64,000 nucleotides of DNA from Megamerina dolium (Eukaryota > Arthropoda > Insecta > Diptera > Megamerinidae), in contig OY978527.1 of NCBI GenBank assembly GCA_963854835.1, forward strand, positions 25,542,057-25,606,056, written 5' to 3'. Under the pieces are notes generated by a model, which did not search any database, was not told where the DNA came from, and saw only the letters and a program-made list of their open reading frames with translations. Below, piece by piece: positions 52,422 to 63,965 of this stretch. Positions within the stretch are counted from its first letter, which is position 1, and every line of letters begins with the position of its first letter. A program made the position numbers and the translations under genes.

Positions 52422-54224
52422 ATGTCACTAGATGAATGCAAACGTAAGCGTGCCAACATAAAACGAAATATCTCGCGTATTAAATCTATTGTAGAGGCAA
52501 TACGAGATAACGACGCCAAACCGTCGCATAGTGAGCTCCAATGTCGCTTGGGAATTTTGGAGTCTTACTTCAAACAAGCACTGTCAGCACAATCTGACAT
52601 CGAAGATTTAGATTCGTCCGATAATGGTCGAGCAGATTTAGAGGAAAGCTACATATCTATAAAGCTCAGCATACAAGCGCAACTCGGGGAGGATGGAAAT
52701 ACGACGGTGAATTACACTGAGACGGCTGCATCAGCAACTGTAGTTCCCACTTCGCATCTCCCAAAATTGGCGCTGCCTACATTCAGCGGAGACTACGCTG
52801 AATACAAAAACTTCATAGTGTCTTTCACTCAACTAATATCACGTGAGCCCAGACTATCTAACATAGAGCGTTTTAATTATCTCTTATCGTGCTTGAAAGG
52901 CACAGCGTTAGAAACGGTAAAGGCCTTTCAAGTAACTAGCGAAAATTACTCAAAGGCATTAGATAGACTTAAAGAAAGATTTGATAATCCAACCTTGATA
53001 TTTTTAGAAGGAATTGCTTCACTTTTTGCGCTTCAGCCAGCTGACAAATCGAACGCTCAGCATTTGAGAAGTCTCGTAGACAAAGCATCTGCCATATTTA
53101 GCTCGCTGGAATCACTGGGTACAAGCTCCAACATTGCGCAATCCATGTTGATCTACCTCGTCATGGGCAAATGTGATCAGCTGACGCGCAACAAATGGAA
53201 TGAGTCCCTCGACTACAAAACGCTTCCGACCTGGTCTCAATGCACCCGCGTTTTAGAACGCCATTGCCAATTTTTATACTCATCGGAATCATCATCGAAT
53301 CGCAAGTCGGAGCCTGGCAAGCAGAAACGTTCGACGAATTTCAATCAACAGTCATCATTTGCAATAATCAACTCTAACTGTGTCGTTTGTACCAGCTCCA
53401 CTCACAAACTTACTGGCTGCCCTCAATTTAAGGAAATTACTTCTAATCAGCGTTTTGATATAGTTAAAATGCACGATCTGTGCATAAACTGCCTAAGCAA
53501 TGGACATAGATTGGCTCAGTGTCCGTCGAAACATCGCTGTCGAACTTGTAACAAAGGCCATCACACGATGCTGCATCACAACACGTCGTCGGCACAGCAA
53601 CCGATGTCAACAATGAAGCCCTCGTATTCAGCTTCACCAGTTTGGCAACCAACGAACTCGACAGGTACACTTCAATCGCATGCCGAAGCGGACTTTTCAC
53701 AAGCTATAACGCATTCACACATGGGAACGTCAGAGAACGGGCAAGTGATATTGGCAACAGCAATGGTTTTGGTTAAAGATGCAACAGGTGCGTACAAACT
53801 CGGCAGGGCTTTGCTCGATTCGTGTTCGCAGATGAACTTCATCACAGACGACTTTGCTCAAAAACTTCGTCTTTGTCGCGAAAAATGTCATGTTGGAATA
53901 CGCAGCATTGGAAGTTCGTTGACAAACCTAAAGGCACGGGCAACTACTACAGTCAAGTCGCGTACTTCGAACTTGAGCCTGTCTTTACAATTCGGCATTA
54001 CAACGCATATCGCCTATCAACCGGGTGCGGCAATCGATACATCGACATGGAACCTTCCATGCAACACAACGCTGGCAGATGAGGAGTTTTTCAAACCACG
54101 GCGAATTGATCTACTCCTTGGGGCAGAGGCATTCTTTGAAGCCCTTGCAGTGGGTCAAATTCGGCTAGGAGCCAGTTTACCGACGTTGCATAAAACGTTA
54201 TTTGGCTGGATCATTTCTGGCTGA
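52422..54224 (+). CDS. BEL/Pao Gag and protease (600 aa, ends at in-frame TGA)
   Basis: Gag forms the particle and binds RNA; the protease cleaves the polyprotein. A charged coiled N-terminus is followed by the DUF1759-type capsid-like region (LPKLALPTFSGDYAEYKNF to LKERFDN, about residues 110-190). Two or three zinc-knuckle-like sets follow: CVVC...HKLTGC (about 320), CINCLSNGHRLAQC (about 353), CRTCNKGHH. The aspartyl protease has LLDSCSQMNFI (catalytic Asp about 466) and LLLGAEAF. It ends FGWIISG, stop. The TGA at 54,222-54,224 is followed in the same frame by 13 codons and the pol frame, so this is one long ORF with a single stop at the protease/RT boundary. Confidence 0.95.
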   Translation: MSLDECKRKRANIKRNISRIKSIVEAIRDNDAKPSHSELQCRLGILESYFKQALSAQSDIEDLDSSDNGRADLEESYISIKLSIQAQLGEDGNTTVNYTETAASATVVPTSHLPKLALPTFSGDYAEYKNFIVSFTQLISREPRLSNIERFNYLLSCLKGTALETVKAFQVTSENYSKALDRLKERFDNPTLIFLEGIASLFALQPADKSNAQHLRSLVDKASAIFSSLESLGTSSNIAQSMLIYLVMGKCDQLTRNKWNESLDYKTLPTWSQCTRVLERHCQFLYSSESSSNRKSEPGKQKRSTNFNQQSSFAIINSNCVVCTSSTHKLTGCPQFKEITSNQRFDIVKMHDLCINCLSNGHRLAQCPSKHRCRTCNKGHHTMLHHNTSSAQQPMSTMKPSYSASPVWQPTNSTGTLQSHAEADFSQAITHSHMGTSENGQVILATAMVLVKDATGAYKLGRALLDSCSQMNFITDDFAQKLRLCREKCHVGIRSIGSSLTNLKARATTTVKSRTSNLSLSLQFGITTHIAYQPGAAIDTSTWNLPCNTTLADEEFFKPRRIDLLLGAEAFFEALAVGQIRLGASLPTLHKTLFGWIISG

Positions 54225-54263
54225 TGTCAGCAACAACGTCAAGCAAATCCATCCGCTTGCCTA

Positions 54264-57200
54264 ATGTCATATGAAGAATCGATTGACGAAAATCTAAAAC
54301 ATCTTTGGAAACTCGACGCTATCGCCACACCAGTCAAATCAGTTCAGCCTGAACACAGCATGTGCGAAGACCACTTTTTAGCTACGACTCAGCAGGACGC
54401 AACTGGACGCATAACTGTAGGTCTGCCTTTCAAAAACAACCCTTCTTGTCTAGGAAATTCGTTTGAAAATGCGCGTCGCCGATTCCTTTCAATTGAGAGA
54501 CGTCTCTTGAAATCTTCTTACATTCGTTCTCAATACATCTCGTTTATGGAAGAATACGAAAACCTCGGTCATATGTCAATTGTAACAAACCCCAATTTGG
54601 ATGAACCTCATTTTTATATACCCCATCATTGTGTTCTCAAGCCGAATAGCGAGTCAACAAAACTTCGTGTTGTATTCGACGCTTCATGTAGGACAACATC
54701 GCAAACATCATTGAATGATCTACTGCTAGTTGGACCAACAATTCAACAAGAGCTGTACATACTATTGCTACAATTTCGCTTATTTCGATATGCTCTAACC
54801 GCAGACGTCACCAAGATGTACAGGCAAGTACTTTTGAATAGTAATGATCGTAAATACCACTATATTCTTTGGCGAGCTTCTCCAGATCTGGAACTCCGCA
54901 CATATCAATTAAATACCGTCACTTATGGAACAGCCTCAGCTCCATACCTTGCAGTGCGCAGTCTTCACTACTTAGCTGACAAGTGCATGGACGAGTTTCC
55001 GGTTGGTGCCTTAGTGGTGAAGTCGTCTTTTTATGTAGACGATATGCTTTGTGGAGCCGACAGCACGGATGCTTTACGTACGGTAAAGGATCAAGGTACT
55101 GCCGTACTCGAACGAGGAAATTTTCCATTATCGAAGTGGCATTCCAACCATTCAGACTTCAGAGAATGCCAAACATCGAAAGACCTCAACTTCACTGAAG
55201 AACTTGTAACCAGCGCCCTTGGTGTAACATGGGATCAACACGATGACATCTTTTTATTCACCTTCTCACCAAAACAAGTTCCGCCTGCGGTCACAAAACG
55301 AACGATTCTTTCAATCGCATCATCACTCTTCGACCCGCTTGGATTGCTTACACCAATTCTGATAATGTCCAAAATAATACTTCAAGAACTGTGGCTCTTG
55401 AAGCTTGATTGGGACGAGTCTGTCCCACAGAATTTGCAACATGCTTGGAGTCAATATTTATCGTCACTCAATTCGCTATCTACGCTTGCGGTGCCTCGTT
55501 ATTGTCTCCAGCCAAACACATACAGCATTCAAATCCACGGCTTTTGTGATGCATCAATTCGAGCATACGGTTGCTGTTTGTATTTACGCACGGAAAACGC
55601 TGATGGAAACATAGCTGTTCACTTGCTTACATCGAAGTCACGTGTGGCTCCAGTCAAAAAACAATCGCTTCCAAAACTCGAGCTTTGCGGAGCTCATCTT
55701 CTCGCTCAGTTGTACAATAAGGTAAAAACCATTTTTTCAAATAAACTTATTCTCGCATACTTTTGGACCGATGCGCAACTAGTACTTCATTGGCTACAAC
55801 AACATTCGGTCACTCTGTCAACGTTCGTAGGTAACAGAGTCTCCGATATACAGGAGCTGACAGAAAAGGGCCAGTGGAGATTTGTACCGACTCAACAAAA
55901 TCCCGCAGACCTGGTATCTCGTGGTTGCTCTATTAGTGATTTGAAATCATCAGACTGGTTTACAGGCCCGTCCTTTCTGCGCGAAGATATGGCGAAATGG
56001 CCCACCAGAAAGGATAAACTCGACGTCGCCACCGACATCATCAACGCCGAAAAGCGAAAAAGTTTGTTTGCTGTTATAATACAAACAAACTACATCTTGG
56101 AGGCTCTTGAAAAAGTCAGCTCATACATCCACTGTCTGCGACTCGTGGCATGGATGTTCAGATTCAGTGACACATGCAGAAAGATAGCAAGACCACCGAC
56201 TTCCTCGCCAACGCCTGATGAATTGCGCCATGCACTAAACTCCATCGTATGGAATATTCAACATCAGCATTTTGCCGACGAATTTCACTTGTTAAAGAAA
56301 AGTATGCCATTAAAGAACAATTTAAAATCTTTAACACCATTTGTGGACACGTCAACTGGTTTCGAGCTCATTAAGGTTGGCGGCCGCTTGGAATATGCAG
56401 ATATGCAGGACGCTCAAAAGCATCCCATCCTGCTGCCCAGCAATTCACCATTTGTGACAAAATACGTTCGGTATTTACACCTACAAAATTATCATGCCGG
56501 TCCTAAGGCATTAGTAGCCTTACTTCGCCTCGAGTTTTGGGTAGTCAACGCCAGAGACGTCGCTCGTCGTACTGTTCGCTCGTGTGTCCATTGCGTCCGC
56601 TACAGACCAAGGCTGTTGCAACAGATTATGGGGCCGCTACCGGCGGCACGTCTTTCGCCTGCACGCCCATTCGAACGCTGCGGGGTTGACTTTTGTGGAC
56701 CGATTAACACATACTTGCGAATTCGCGGAAAAATACCTAACAAGTCATATCTGGCCGTTTTCGTTTGCTTGCTGACCAAAGCCGTTCACATCGAAATAGT
56801 CTCCGATTTATCAACAAAATCATTCTTAAATGCACTAAAGCGCATGGGCAGTCGTCTAAAAATGCCATGCGATATATTTTGCGATAACGCTACAAACTTC
56901 GTTGGAGCTTCCAATCACTTTAAGGAGCTAAAGCAATTTTTGTTCAATTCTGAGACACAAAATGAAATATGTAAATTTTGTTCATCAGACTTCATTAATT
57001 TTCATTTTATTCCTCCCAGGGCACCTCATTTCGGCGGCCTCTGGGAAGCAGCAGTAAAGAGCGCAAAGGGTTTGCTTAATCGAACGTTGGCAAACACCAA
57101 ACTAACATTTGAAGAGCTGAGCACCGTCGCCACTGAAATAGAAGCAATACTATACTCCCGCCCACTGACGCCGCTGTCGTCAGACCCAAACGATCTTGGA

Positions 57201-57581
57201 GCACTTACAGCCGGACACCTTTTGGTTGGCGATTCACTACGTGGCCTGCCTGAGCGTTCCATCGAACACAAAAATATCTCCAATTTGGATCATTTTGAGA
57301 TGATGACCTCAATTAAACAACGTTTTTGGCGTCGCTGGTCTGCAGACTATTTTAATGAATTGCGCGCACGGGTCAAGTGGACGACACCTGCACCAAATCT
57401 CAGAGTTGGAGCATTAGTCATAATTCATGACGACAACTTGCCGCCACAACGATGGAAACTTGGTCGCGTCGAATCTATCGTGCTTGGGCGAGACGGTCAT
57501 GTACGTGTTGTACATTTACGTACTGCAACTGGGCCTTGTTGCCGCCCAATAAGCAAATTAGCCATCCTACCGGTATCTTGA
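54264..57581 (+). CDS. BEL/Pao Pol: RT, RNase H, integrase (1,105 aa)
   Basis: In the same frame as gag. It starts with the typical SYEESIDENLKHLWKLD segment. RT has RVVFDAS and the catalytic SFYVDDML (about residue 256). The peptidase-A17/RNase H region has HGFCDASIRAYGCCLY, KLELCGAHLLAQL and FWTDAQLVLHWL. Integrase has an HHCC zinc region (HLQNYHAGPKAL to CVHCVRY), then GVDFCGP (first Asp about 809), FCDNATNFVGA (second Asp about 874) and APHFGGLWEAAVK (Glu about 928). The DUF5641-type end has FWRRWSADYFNELRARVKW. All catalytic residues are present. The true start would be upstream in the polyprotein; the Met at 54,264 is only the first after the stop. Confidence 0.95.
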   Translation: MSYEESIDENLKHLWKLDAIATPVKSVQPEHSMCEDHFLATTQQDATGRITVGLPFKNNPSCLGNSFENARRRFLSIERRLLKSSYIRSQYISFMEEYENLGHMSIVTNPNLDEPHFYIPHHCVLKPNSESTKLRVVFDASCRTTSQTSLNDLLLVGPTIQQELYILLLQFRLFRYALTADVTKMYRQVLLNSNDRKYHYILWRASPDLELRTYQLNTVTYGTASAPYLAVRSLHYLADKCMDEFPVGALVVKSSFYVDDMLCGADSTDALRTVKDQGTAVLERGNFPLSKWHSNHSDFRECQTSKDLNFTEELVTSALGVTWDQHDDIFLFTFSPKQVPPAVTKRTILSIASSLFDPLGLLTPILIMSKIILQELWLLKLDWDESVPQNLQHAWSQYLSSLNSLSTLAVPRYCLQPNTYSIQIHGFCDASIRAYGCCLYLRTENADGNIAVHLLTSKSRVAPVKKQSLPKLELCGAHLLAQLYNKVKTIFSNKLILAYFWTDAQLVLHWLQQHSVTLSTFVGNRVSDIQELTEKGQWRFVPTQQNPADLVSRGCSISDLKSSDWFTGPSFLREDMAKWPTRKDKLDVATDIINAEKRKSLFAVIIQTNYILEALEKVSSYIHCLRLVAWMFRFSDTCRKIARPPTSSPTPDELRHALNSIVWNIQHQHFADEFHLLKKSMPLKNNLKSLTPFVDTSTGFELIKVGGRLEYADMQDAQKHPILLPSNSPFVTKYVRYLHLQNYHAGPKALVALLRLEFWVVNARDVARRTVRSCVHCVRYRPRLLQQIMGPLPAARLSPARPFERCGVDFCGPINTYLRIRGKIPNKSYLAVFVCLLTKAVHIEIVSDLSTKSFLNALKRMGSRLKMPCDIFCDNATNFVGASNHFKELKQFLFNSETQNEICKFCSSDFINFHFIPPRAPHFGGLWEAAVKSAKGLLNRTLANTKLTFEELSTVATEIEAILYSRPLTPLSSDPNDLGALTAGHLLVGDSLRGLPERSIEHKNISNLDHFEMMTSIKQRFWRRWSADYFNELRARVKWTTPAPNLRVGALVIIHDDNLPPQRWKLGRVESIVLGRDGHVRVVHLRTATGPCCRPISKLAILPVS

Positions 57582-57594
57582 AAGGTAGTCCTTT

Positions 57595-57608
57595 CAACGG
57601 GGCCGGTA
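57595..57608 (+). promoter_or_regulatory. Possible polypurine tract / 3' LTR boundary
   Basis: CAACGGGGCCGGTA directly precedes the 3' LTR. The position is right for a plus-strand primer, but the purine run is short. Confidence 0.35.
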
Positions 57609-57955
57609 TGTTGGGTCACCCTAATATCATCAGCGCCACAGAGACACATACTCAGATATATACATCTAATGTACTTCTCATTTTTACTCTTTTTATTTTC
57701 GCTACTCATACATGCATACACACAAACACGTAATATTGAGTAATAATAACTCTACTCAATTTTGCGTGTCTGTGTTCTTAGCTGCATACACATCTCATGA
57801 ACTCGAATAAATCAGTGTACAATTATCAGTTGTTAGAAACACATCCCCTTTTCATTTTTCTCGCCGTGTGATCAGTTGACGTACAACTTCCGACACTACA
57901 TTTGCGTACCCCCACTTCCCTCGTTTCGTGCTAGTTAGGAAAAAGCTCCTGACTC

Positions 57956-57959
<4 letters not shown>
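57609..57959 (+). repeat. BEL/Pao 3' LTR
   Basis: 351 bp, TGTTGGGTCACC to GACTCTACA, one base different from the 5' LTR. It is followed at once by (TA)n. Confidence 0.97.

Positions 57960-58044
<85 letters not shown>
57960..58044. repeat. (TA)n tract
   Basis: About 85 bp, the right part of the tract into which the BEL element inserted. It abuts a SINE at 58,045. Confidence 0.95.
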
Positions 58045-58490
<446 letters not shown>

Positions 58491-58499
58491 TACGTGTAC

Positions 58500-59036
58500 A
58501 AGCTTAAATCCGCTGTTTGCTCGTAGATGGCGTTAGTGAGCATATTGAGCTATTATCGGCTGTGCATCCTTTTTTTTATGAGTTCGACATCTATTTACAT
58601 CAATTAGTAAACATCATCAGTGATTTCATACAGCAACATACATTTTTCCTCGTATAATCATGTCTAGCTTCGTGCCAGAAAAAGAGCATATGCGGGAAGC
58701 TCTACTTTATTGCTTCAATTTGTAGAAATCTGCTGCTGAGTCGCATCGAATGCTTGTGGAGGACTATGGTGACAGTGCGCTATCGGAAACCACTTGCGGA
58801 GACTGGTTTCGCCGGTTCAAAGAAGGCCATTTCGACTTGAGTGACAAGAAGCCTGAAAATAGACCCAGAAAAGTTGAGGACCATGATTGCAGCATTCGGC
58901 AAGAAATGCTTGCCGAACAGTTAGGTGTTACTCAACAAGCCATTTCCATATGTTTACGAGCCATGGGAAGATTCAAAAATTTGGAAAATGGGTACCACAT
59001 AAAGTTGCCAGACGGGCCTGATTTGAAAAAGTGATT
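58500..59036 (+). pseudogene. mariner relic, 5' part (N-terminal DNA-binding domain)
   Basis: The ATG at 58,660 opens MSSFVPEKEHMREALLYCFN, then a TAG at 58,723, then KSAAESHRMLVEDYGDSALS, WFRRFKEGHFDLSDK, and a second lobe EMLAEQLGVTQQAISICLRAMG. These are the two helix-turn-helix lobes of a mariner of the MSSFVPEK group. The linker (GYHIKLPD, usually WVPHEL) is decayed, and the frame ends at 59,033. No catalytic domain follows directly. The element with a matching catalytic domain resumes 2.4 kb on (61,485), but the two overlap by a few residues, so they may be different copies. Confidence 0.8.
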
Positions 59037-59400
59037 TGTCAATGTTTTTTTGTAAGTTAATTTTTTTCTCAAATTTATTCTAGCTACATATGTAATAATA
59101 CTTAAAAAAAGTAAGTTTATATTTCTAAAAAACACATCGAAAGAGCATATTTTTACTATCAATACAACTAAGGACTAATATGACATATATTTTTTTCTGT
59201 TCAATTATAATTTAAAAAATATAGTTCTCTTTAGGTATGTACAATTATAATAAAAGTGCCAACACTGATATTTACCCCATTACTCAACACTGGTAAATTC
59301 ACAACATTGAACAGCTGAGTTGCAATACGTATATTGAAGTTTTTGGAAATAAAAAGTGAGTTTATATTTTTGTTTGTTAATTTGTTTTAACGAGTATATT
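59037..59400. other. AT-rich DNA, possible hAT left end
   Basis: No gene. CCAACACTGATATTT and CTCAACACTGGTAAATT at about 59,260-59,298 look like hAT TIR-type sequence (CAGTGTTG inverted), but no matching right end was found. Confidence 0.4.
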
Positions 59401-59419
59401 ATTTGCAGAATATTCTATT

Positions 59420-61262
59420 GTGATACGTTGGATTAGTGAAAATATAACAAAAATTCTAGAAGGTAACGAAGATGCTGGACCATCAAAAAAACCAAGATAT
59501 ACTGTTTACTTGGATAGATGGCATGTGGCACCAGAATATTCCAATTGGATACAAAAGAAAGATCAACACACTGCATTGTGTAAATTATGTCAGTCAGAAA
59601 TTTCAATAAAATATGAAGGGAGCTGGGCATTAAATAGACATATGAAAACTAAAAAACATGCCAAATTCGTATTGCCGCAAAAATGTCCCGGAGCATTTCG
59701 AATTTCACTGTTTCAGCAGAAACTACAATTGAAACACAAATTGCACGGGCTGAACTATTATGTGTATTTCATAACGTATTACACGGCCGCAGCTATAACA
59801 GCTTAGATTGCCAAATGAAAATGAGTTCTACTATATACTGCGATAGTAAAATTGCCAACAAAATAACATGTAGACGTACAAAATCAGCAGCTATAACAAG
59901 AAATGTTTTGGGTCCATATTCGCAAGAAAAATTGCTAAAGCCTTAAAAGAATGTTGGTATTATTCCGTAAGTAGCGATGCTTCAAATATCGGTAAAGTAA
60001 AAACCTATCCGTATGCTGTACAATATGTTGATCCCGAAACTGGGATACGTAAACAAATTTTATATTTTTACGAAGATCCTGATGAAGCATCTAAGGATAT
60101 ATTTGGTAATATTATTAGAATTACAAATGTTAATAAATTAAAAAATTACAAATTACATCGTATAGTGCTGATAACGCAAATGTTAATTACGGTTTATATA
60201 TTTCTGTATTTCAAAAACTTAAAAATGAAAATAGCCAAATTATAAAAGCAAATTGCAATTGCCATGTAATTAATAATTGTATTAAAAATGCTCTTAACGC
60301 TTTAAGTACAAAAATCTCCTTCAACATGTGCCTACAAGATGGCTTTCACTTCTGCCAGCAATTGACCGCTTATTATATTGTTGGCTGGCAGTAAAAAGAT
60401 ATTTTCTACAAAAAGGCAAGAAAAATTGTAGAAAAGTTCTTTGGGAATTCGTAGCACATGCAATTTCCGACATAGAACTTACAAATGAAGATGATGAATG
60501 CACAATTGCAGGTTTATCCGAGACATATTTATATTTCATTCATAATGTGATGCTCGAGTTCCAAGCTGCTACATTAGTTTTAGAAAGTGACTCCTGCACA
60601 ATTGTAGAACTACATAACGTAATGGCCAATCTTATGAACAGTATTCAAAGCCGTATGAATGATAATTTTTATGGAAGCAAAGTTGCTACAATTATGAAAT
60701 CCCTTTCCCCTGATGAAATAAGTACTTTCAAGTTCGAAGCAAATGAGTTTCTTAAGAGAGCTACCAGTTATTTAGCTGAACGGTATGATTTTGGAGAAAC
60801 ATCAATATACAATCAAATTTCCTGTTTAAATATAAAAAAGGCCCTTCTGACTTGGAATAAGCTGTTAGAGCTTCCGAAATTATTAGGTATTTCAAATGAC
60901 ATTGACAATGATAAACTGTATGCCGATTACTGTGTTCTTCGAGAAGTTTACGATATTTTACCAAATGATAGAATATGGTGATCATTTGTGATTTCTATCC
61001 CAATAAGCAATGCCTTTTGTGAAAAAGCATTTAGTGTTCTAAATAATTTATATACCAAAGATAGGAATGTCCTTCGATCTTATAAAAGCCGAACTATTAA
61101 TAAGAATAAATTTTAATGAGGATTGCAAAAACTTTCAAAATTTTTTAACAACACAAGATGGTAGAGAATTAATTAATTCTGTATCTAAGAATACGAAATA
61201 TATGTGGCAAAATAGAACCTATATTTTTTTTCTTAATATAGTACCTATATTTTTTTTTTAAA
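59420..61262 (+). pseudogene. hAT-superfamily transposase with BED-like finger, broken
   Basis: An N-terminal BED-like zinc finger reads NWIQKKDQHTALCKLCQSEI to LNRHMKTKKHAKFV (C..C...H....H, about 59,530-59,665). In shifting frames follow YSVSSDASNIGKVKTYP (the first catalytic Asp area of hAT), ADNANVNYGLYISVFQKL, HVINNCIKNAL, then an open 217-codon part (60,328-60,981) starting PTRWLSLLPAIDRLLYCW with ISDIELTNEDDE and NDNFYGSKVATIMKSLSPDE. A last piece, IPISNAFCEKAFSVLNNLYT, is the conserved hAT C-terminal dimerisation motif. At least four frame breaks. It resembles the ZBED/SCAN-like hAT proteins common in insects. Confidence 0.8.
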
Positions 61263-61484
61263 TATCGCCTAAGTTTTCTTTAAAATATATAAAGACTGAA
61301 TTTTTATTGTTATATTGTTTTTTGTTTCTTTTACATTGTTTCTGCTATTTTTACTTTTTATGATATTTTTGTTTTTATTCTAATAATTTTTATGAATAAA
61401 AAATTAAATAAAAACCAATAGTATGAGTGTTTTTATTTGTCAAGTTTTTTTTTTCAAAATCAAGTTTTTTTGGTCAATGTCAAG
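61263..61484. other. AT-rich DNA, possible hAT right end
   Basis: T-rich sequence with ATAAAAAATTAAATAAAAACC. No TIR was identified. Confidence 0.4.
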
Positions 61485-61872
61485 CTTTTTGGCAAATTGG
61501 ATCTGGCAAGCCTGGTACCACATGAATTGAACGATAGGCAGATGGAGCTTGCTAGACAAAAAAGAAAGTCGTTCCTGCATCTGGTGGTGACTTGCGATGA
61601 AAAGGGGATATACTTAGAGAATCCTAAACGAAAAAAATCGTGGGTCGATCCCGGCCAACCAGCAACTTCTTCTCCTCCACCAAATCGCTTTGGACGCAAG
61701 ACGATGCTGTGCGTTTGGTGGGATCAGCAGGGTGTCATCTACTACGAGCTGTTGAAACCTGGTGAAACTGTCAATGCTCACCGCTACCACCAACAACTAG
61801 TGAAATTGCGCCGTGCTTTGTGTGAAGAAAGGCCTGGTTATGAACAAAGACATGAGAAGCTGTCTGGCGCCA
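61485..61872 (+). pseudogene. mariner relic, catalytic part
   Basis: One open frame: LVPHELNDRQMELARQ (linker), FLHLVVTCDEKGIYLENPKR then KKSWVDPGQPATS (first catalytic Asp in CDEKG, usually GDEKW), RFGRKTMLCVWWDQQGVIYY then ELLKPGETV, and ERPGYEQRHEKL. It stops just before the second Asp motif (LLHDNARPH). It matches the same MSSFVPEK mariner group as 58,660. An N-terminal part of about 30 residues between linker and Asp motif is also missing. It is non-functional. Confidence 0.8.
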
Positions 61873-62790
<918 letters not shown>

Positions 62791-63799
62791 CGTCCAACTA
62801 GGCAAGCAATTGGCAAAATTGTGAAGAAATATGAAGAGACTGGATCGGTTACAGATATTGTAAGGCCTGTGCATCATCGTTTCGCTCGTACCACCGAAAA
62901 TATCGCTGCTGTAAGTGAAAGTCTTGCCGAAGACCCGAATGTGTCGATTCCTCGTCGTTCTCAGGAATTAGGACTGTCTTACGGCACATTATGGCGTATT
63001 TTGCATTTGGATCTACACCTACATCCAAATAAAATCCAGCTCACACAACAACTGAAGCCAGCTGACCATTCACAACGTCGTAGATACGTCGATTGGGCTT
63101 GAACAACAGGCGGTGGACGGCGATTTTTCGAACAAATTTTTCTTCAGCGTCGAAGCACATTTCTCACTCGGTGGGTATGTTAACAAACAAAATTGTCGTA
63201 TTTGGGGTTCTGAGAATCCTCAAGTAATTGAAGAGAGGCCACTACATCCACAAAAAGTCACTGCTTGGTGCGCTCTTTGGTCCGGAGGTGTGATTGGACC
63301 CTACTTCTTCGAAAACGACGATGGAACGACTGTCACCGTCAATTTGGAGCGTTGTGGTCATATGATAACCGACTTTTTTTGCCTGCTATTGAAGAATACG
63401 ACCTAGTGGATATGTGGTTTCAACAAGACGGTGCCACATGCCACACAACTCGAGCGAATATGGCTTTATTGCTAGAGAAATTTTCTGGCCGCGTAATTTC
63501 TCGTCGTGGCGATATCAAGTGGCCACCAAGATCATGCGGTTTGACACCGCTTGTTTTTTTTTTGTGGGGCTACGCGAAAGACCGTGTTTATGCAGATAAA
63601 CCTTTAACTCTTGAGCATTTAAAAACCAACATTCGTCACGTTATGGCTGGGATACCGCCCAATATGTGTCAAAAAGTGGTCGAAAATGACCTCAACAGAA
63701 TCGATGCTTGCAACAATTCGCGTGGTGGTCATTTAAATGATGTAGTATTTCACACATAATGTCAACGTTCAAACTTTATAATAAAAAAGAAATATCATG
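62791..63799 (+). pseudogene. DD41D (rosa-like) mariner transposase, catalytically dead
   Basis: N-terminally truncated by the TA tract, it starts [20 protein letters not shown], then the second lobe [19 protein letters not shown] and KPADHSQRRRYVDWA. A TGA at 63,100 and a frameshift follow. The catalytic domain reads FFSVEAHFSLGGYVNKQNCR (usual FSDEAHF, first Asp now Val), VTAWCALWSGGVIGPYFFEN, then after a shift near 63,380 MWFQQDGATCHTTR (second Asp kept) and PPRSCGLTPLVFFLWGY (usual DLTPLDFFLW, third Asp now Val). The second-to-third spacing is 41, the DD41D class known from Ceratitis rosa and other tephritids. It ends SRGGHLNDVVFHT at 63,759. Confidence 0.9.
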
Positions 63800-63883
63800 A
63801 TAAAAAATATTTTATATGTGTTTTATTTACATGATATTTCTTTTTTATTATAAAGTTTGAACGTTGATATTATGTGTGAAATA
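63746..63883. repeat. 54-bp near-perfect inverted repeat (hairpin)
   Basis: Left arm 63,746-63,799, right arm 63,830-63,883, 53 of 54 positions complementary, 30-nt AT-rich spacer. The left arm includes the last codons (FHT, stop) and the 3' end of the mariner; the right arm is the same sequence inverted. It is best read as the 3' ends of two mariner copies facing each other. Confidence 0.92.
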
Positions 63884-63893
63884 TATATATATA

Positions 63894-63965
<72 letters not shown>

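Larger units (their letters stand above)
51476..57959 (+). mobile_element. BEL/Pao LTR retrotransposon (6.48 kb)
   Basis: Two 351-bp LTRs enclose a leader, a gag-protease frame and an RT-RNase H-integrase frame. There is no env-like gene. It lies in a TA tract, and the flanks are compatible with a 5-bp TATAT duplication, but the tract makes this unprovable. The LTRs differ at one base, which suggests a recent insertion. The order protease, RT, RNase H, integrase, the YVDDM catalytic motif and the C-terminal DUF5641-type domain place it in BEL/Pao. Confidence 0.97.

Noticed and set aside
54222..54224. Selenocysteine at the BEL TGA
   Set aside because: No reason for selenocysteine in retrotransposon proteins and no SECIS-like context considered credible.
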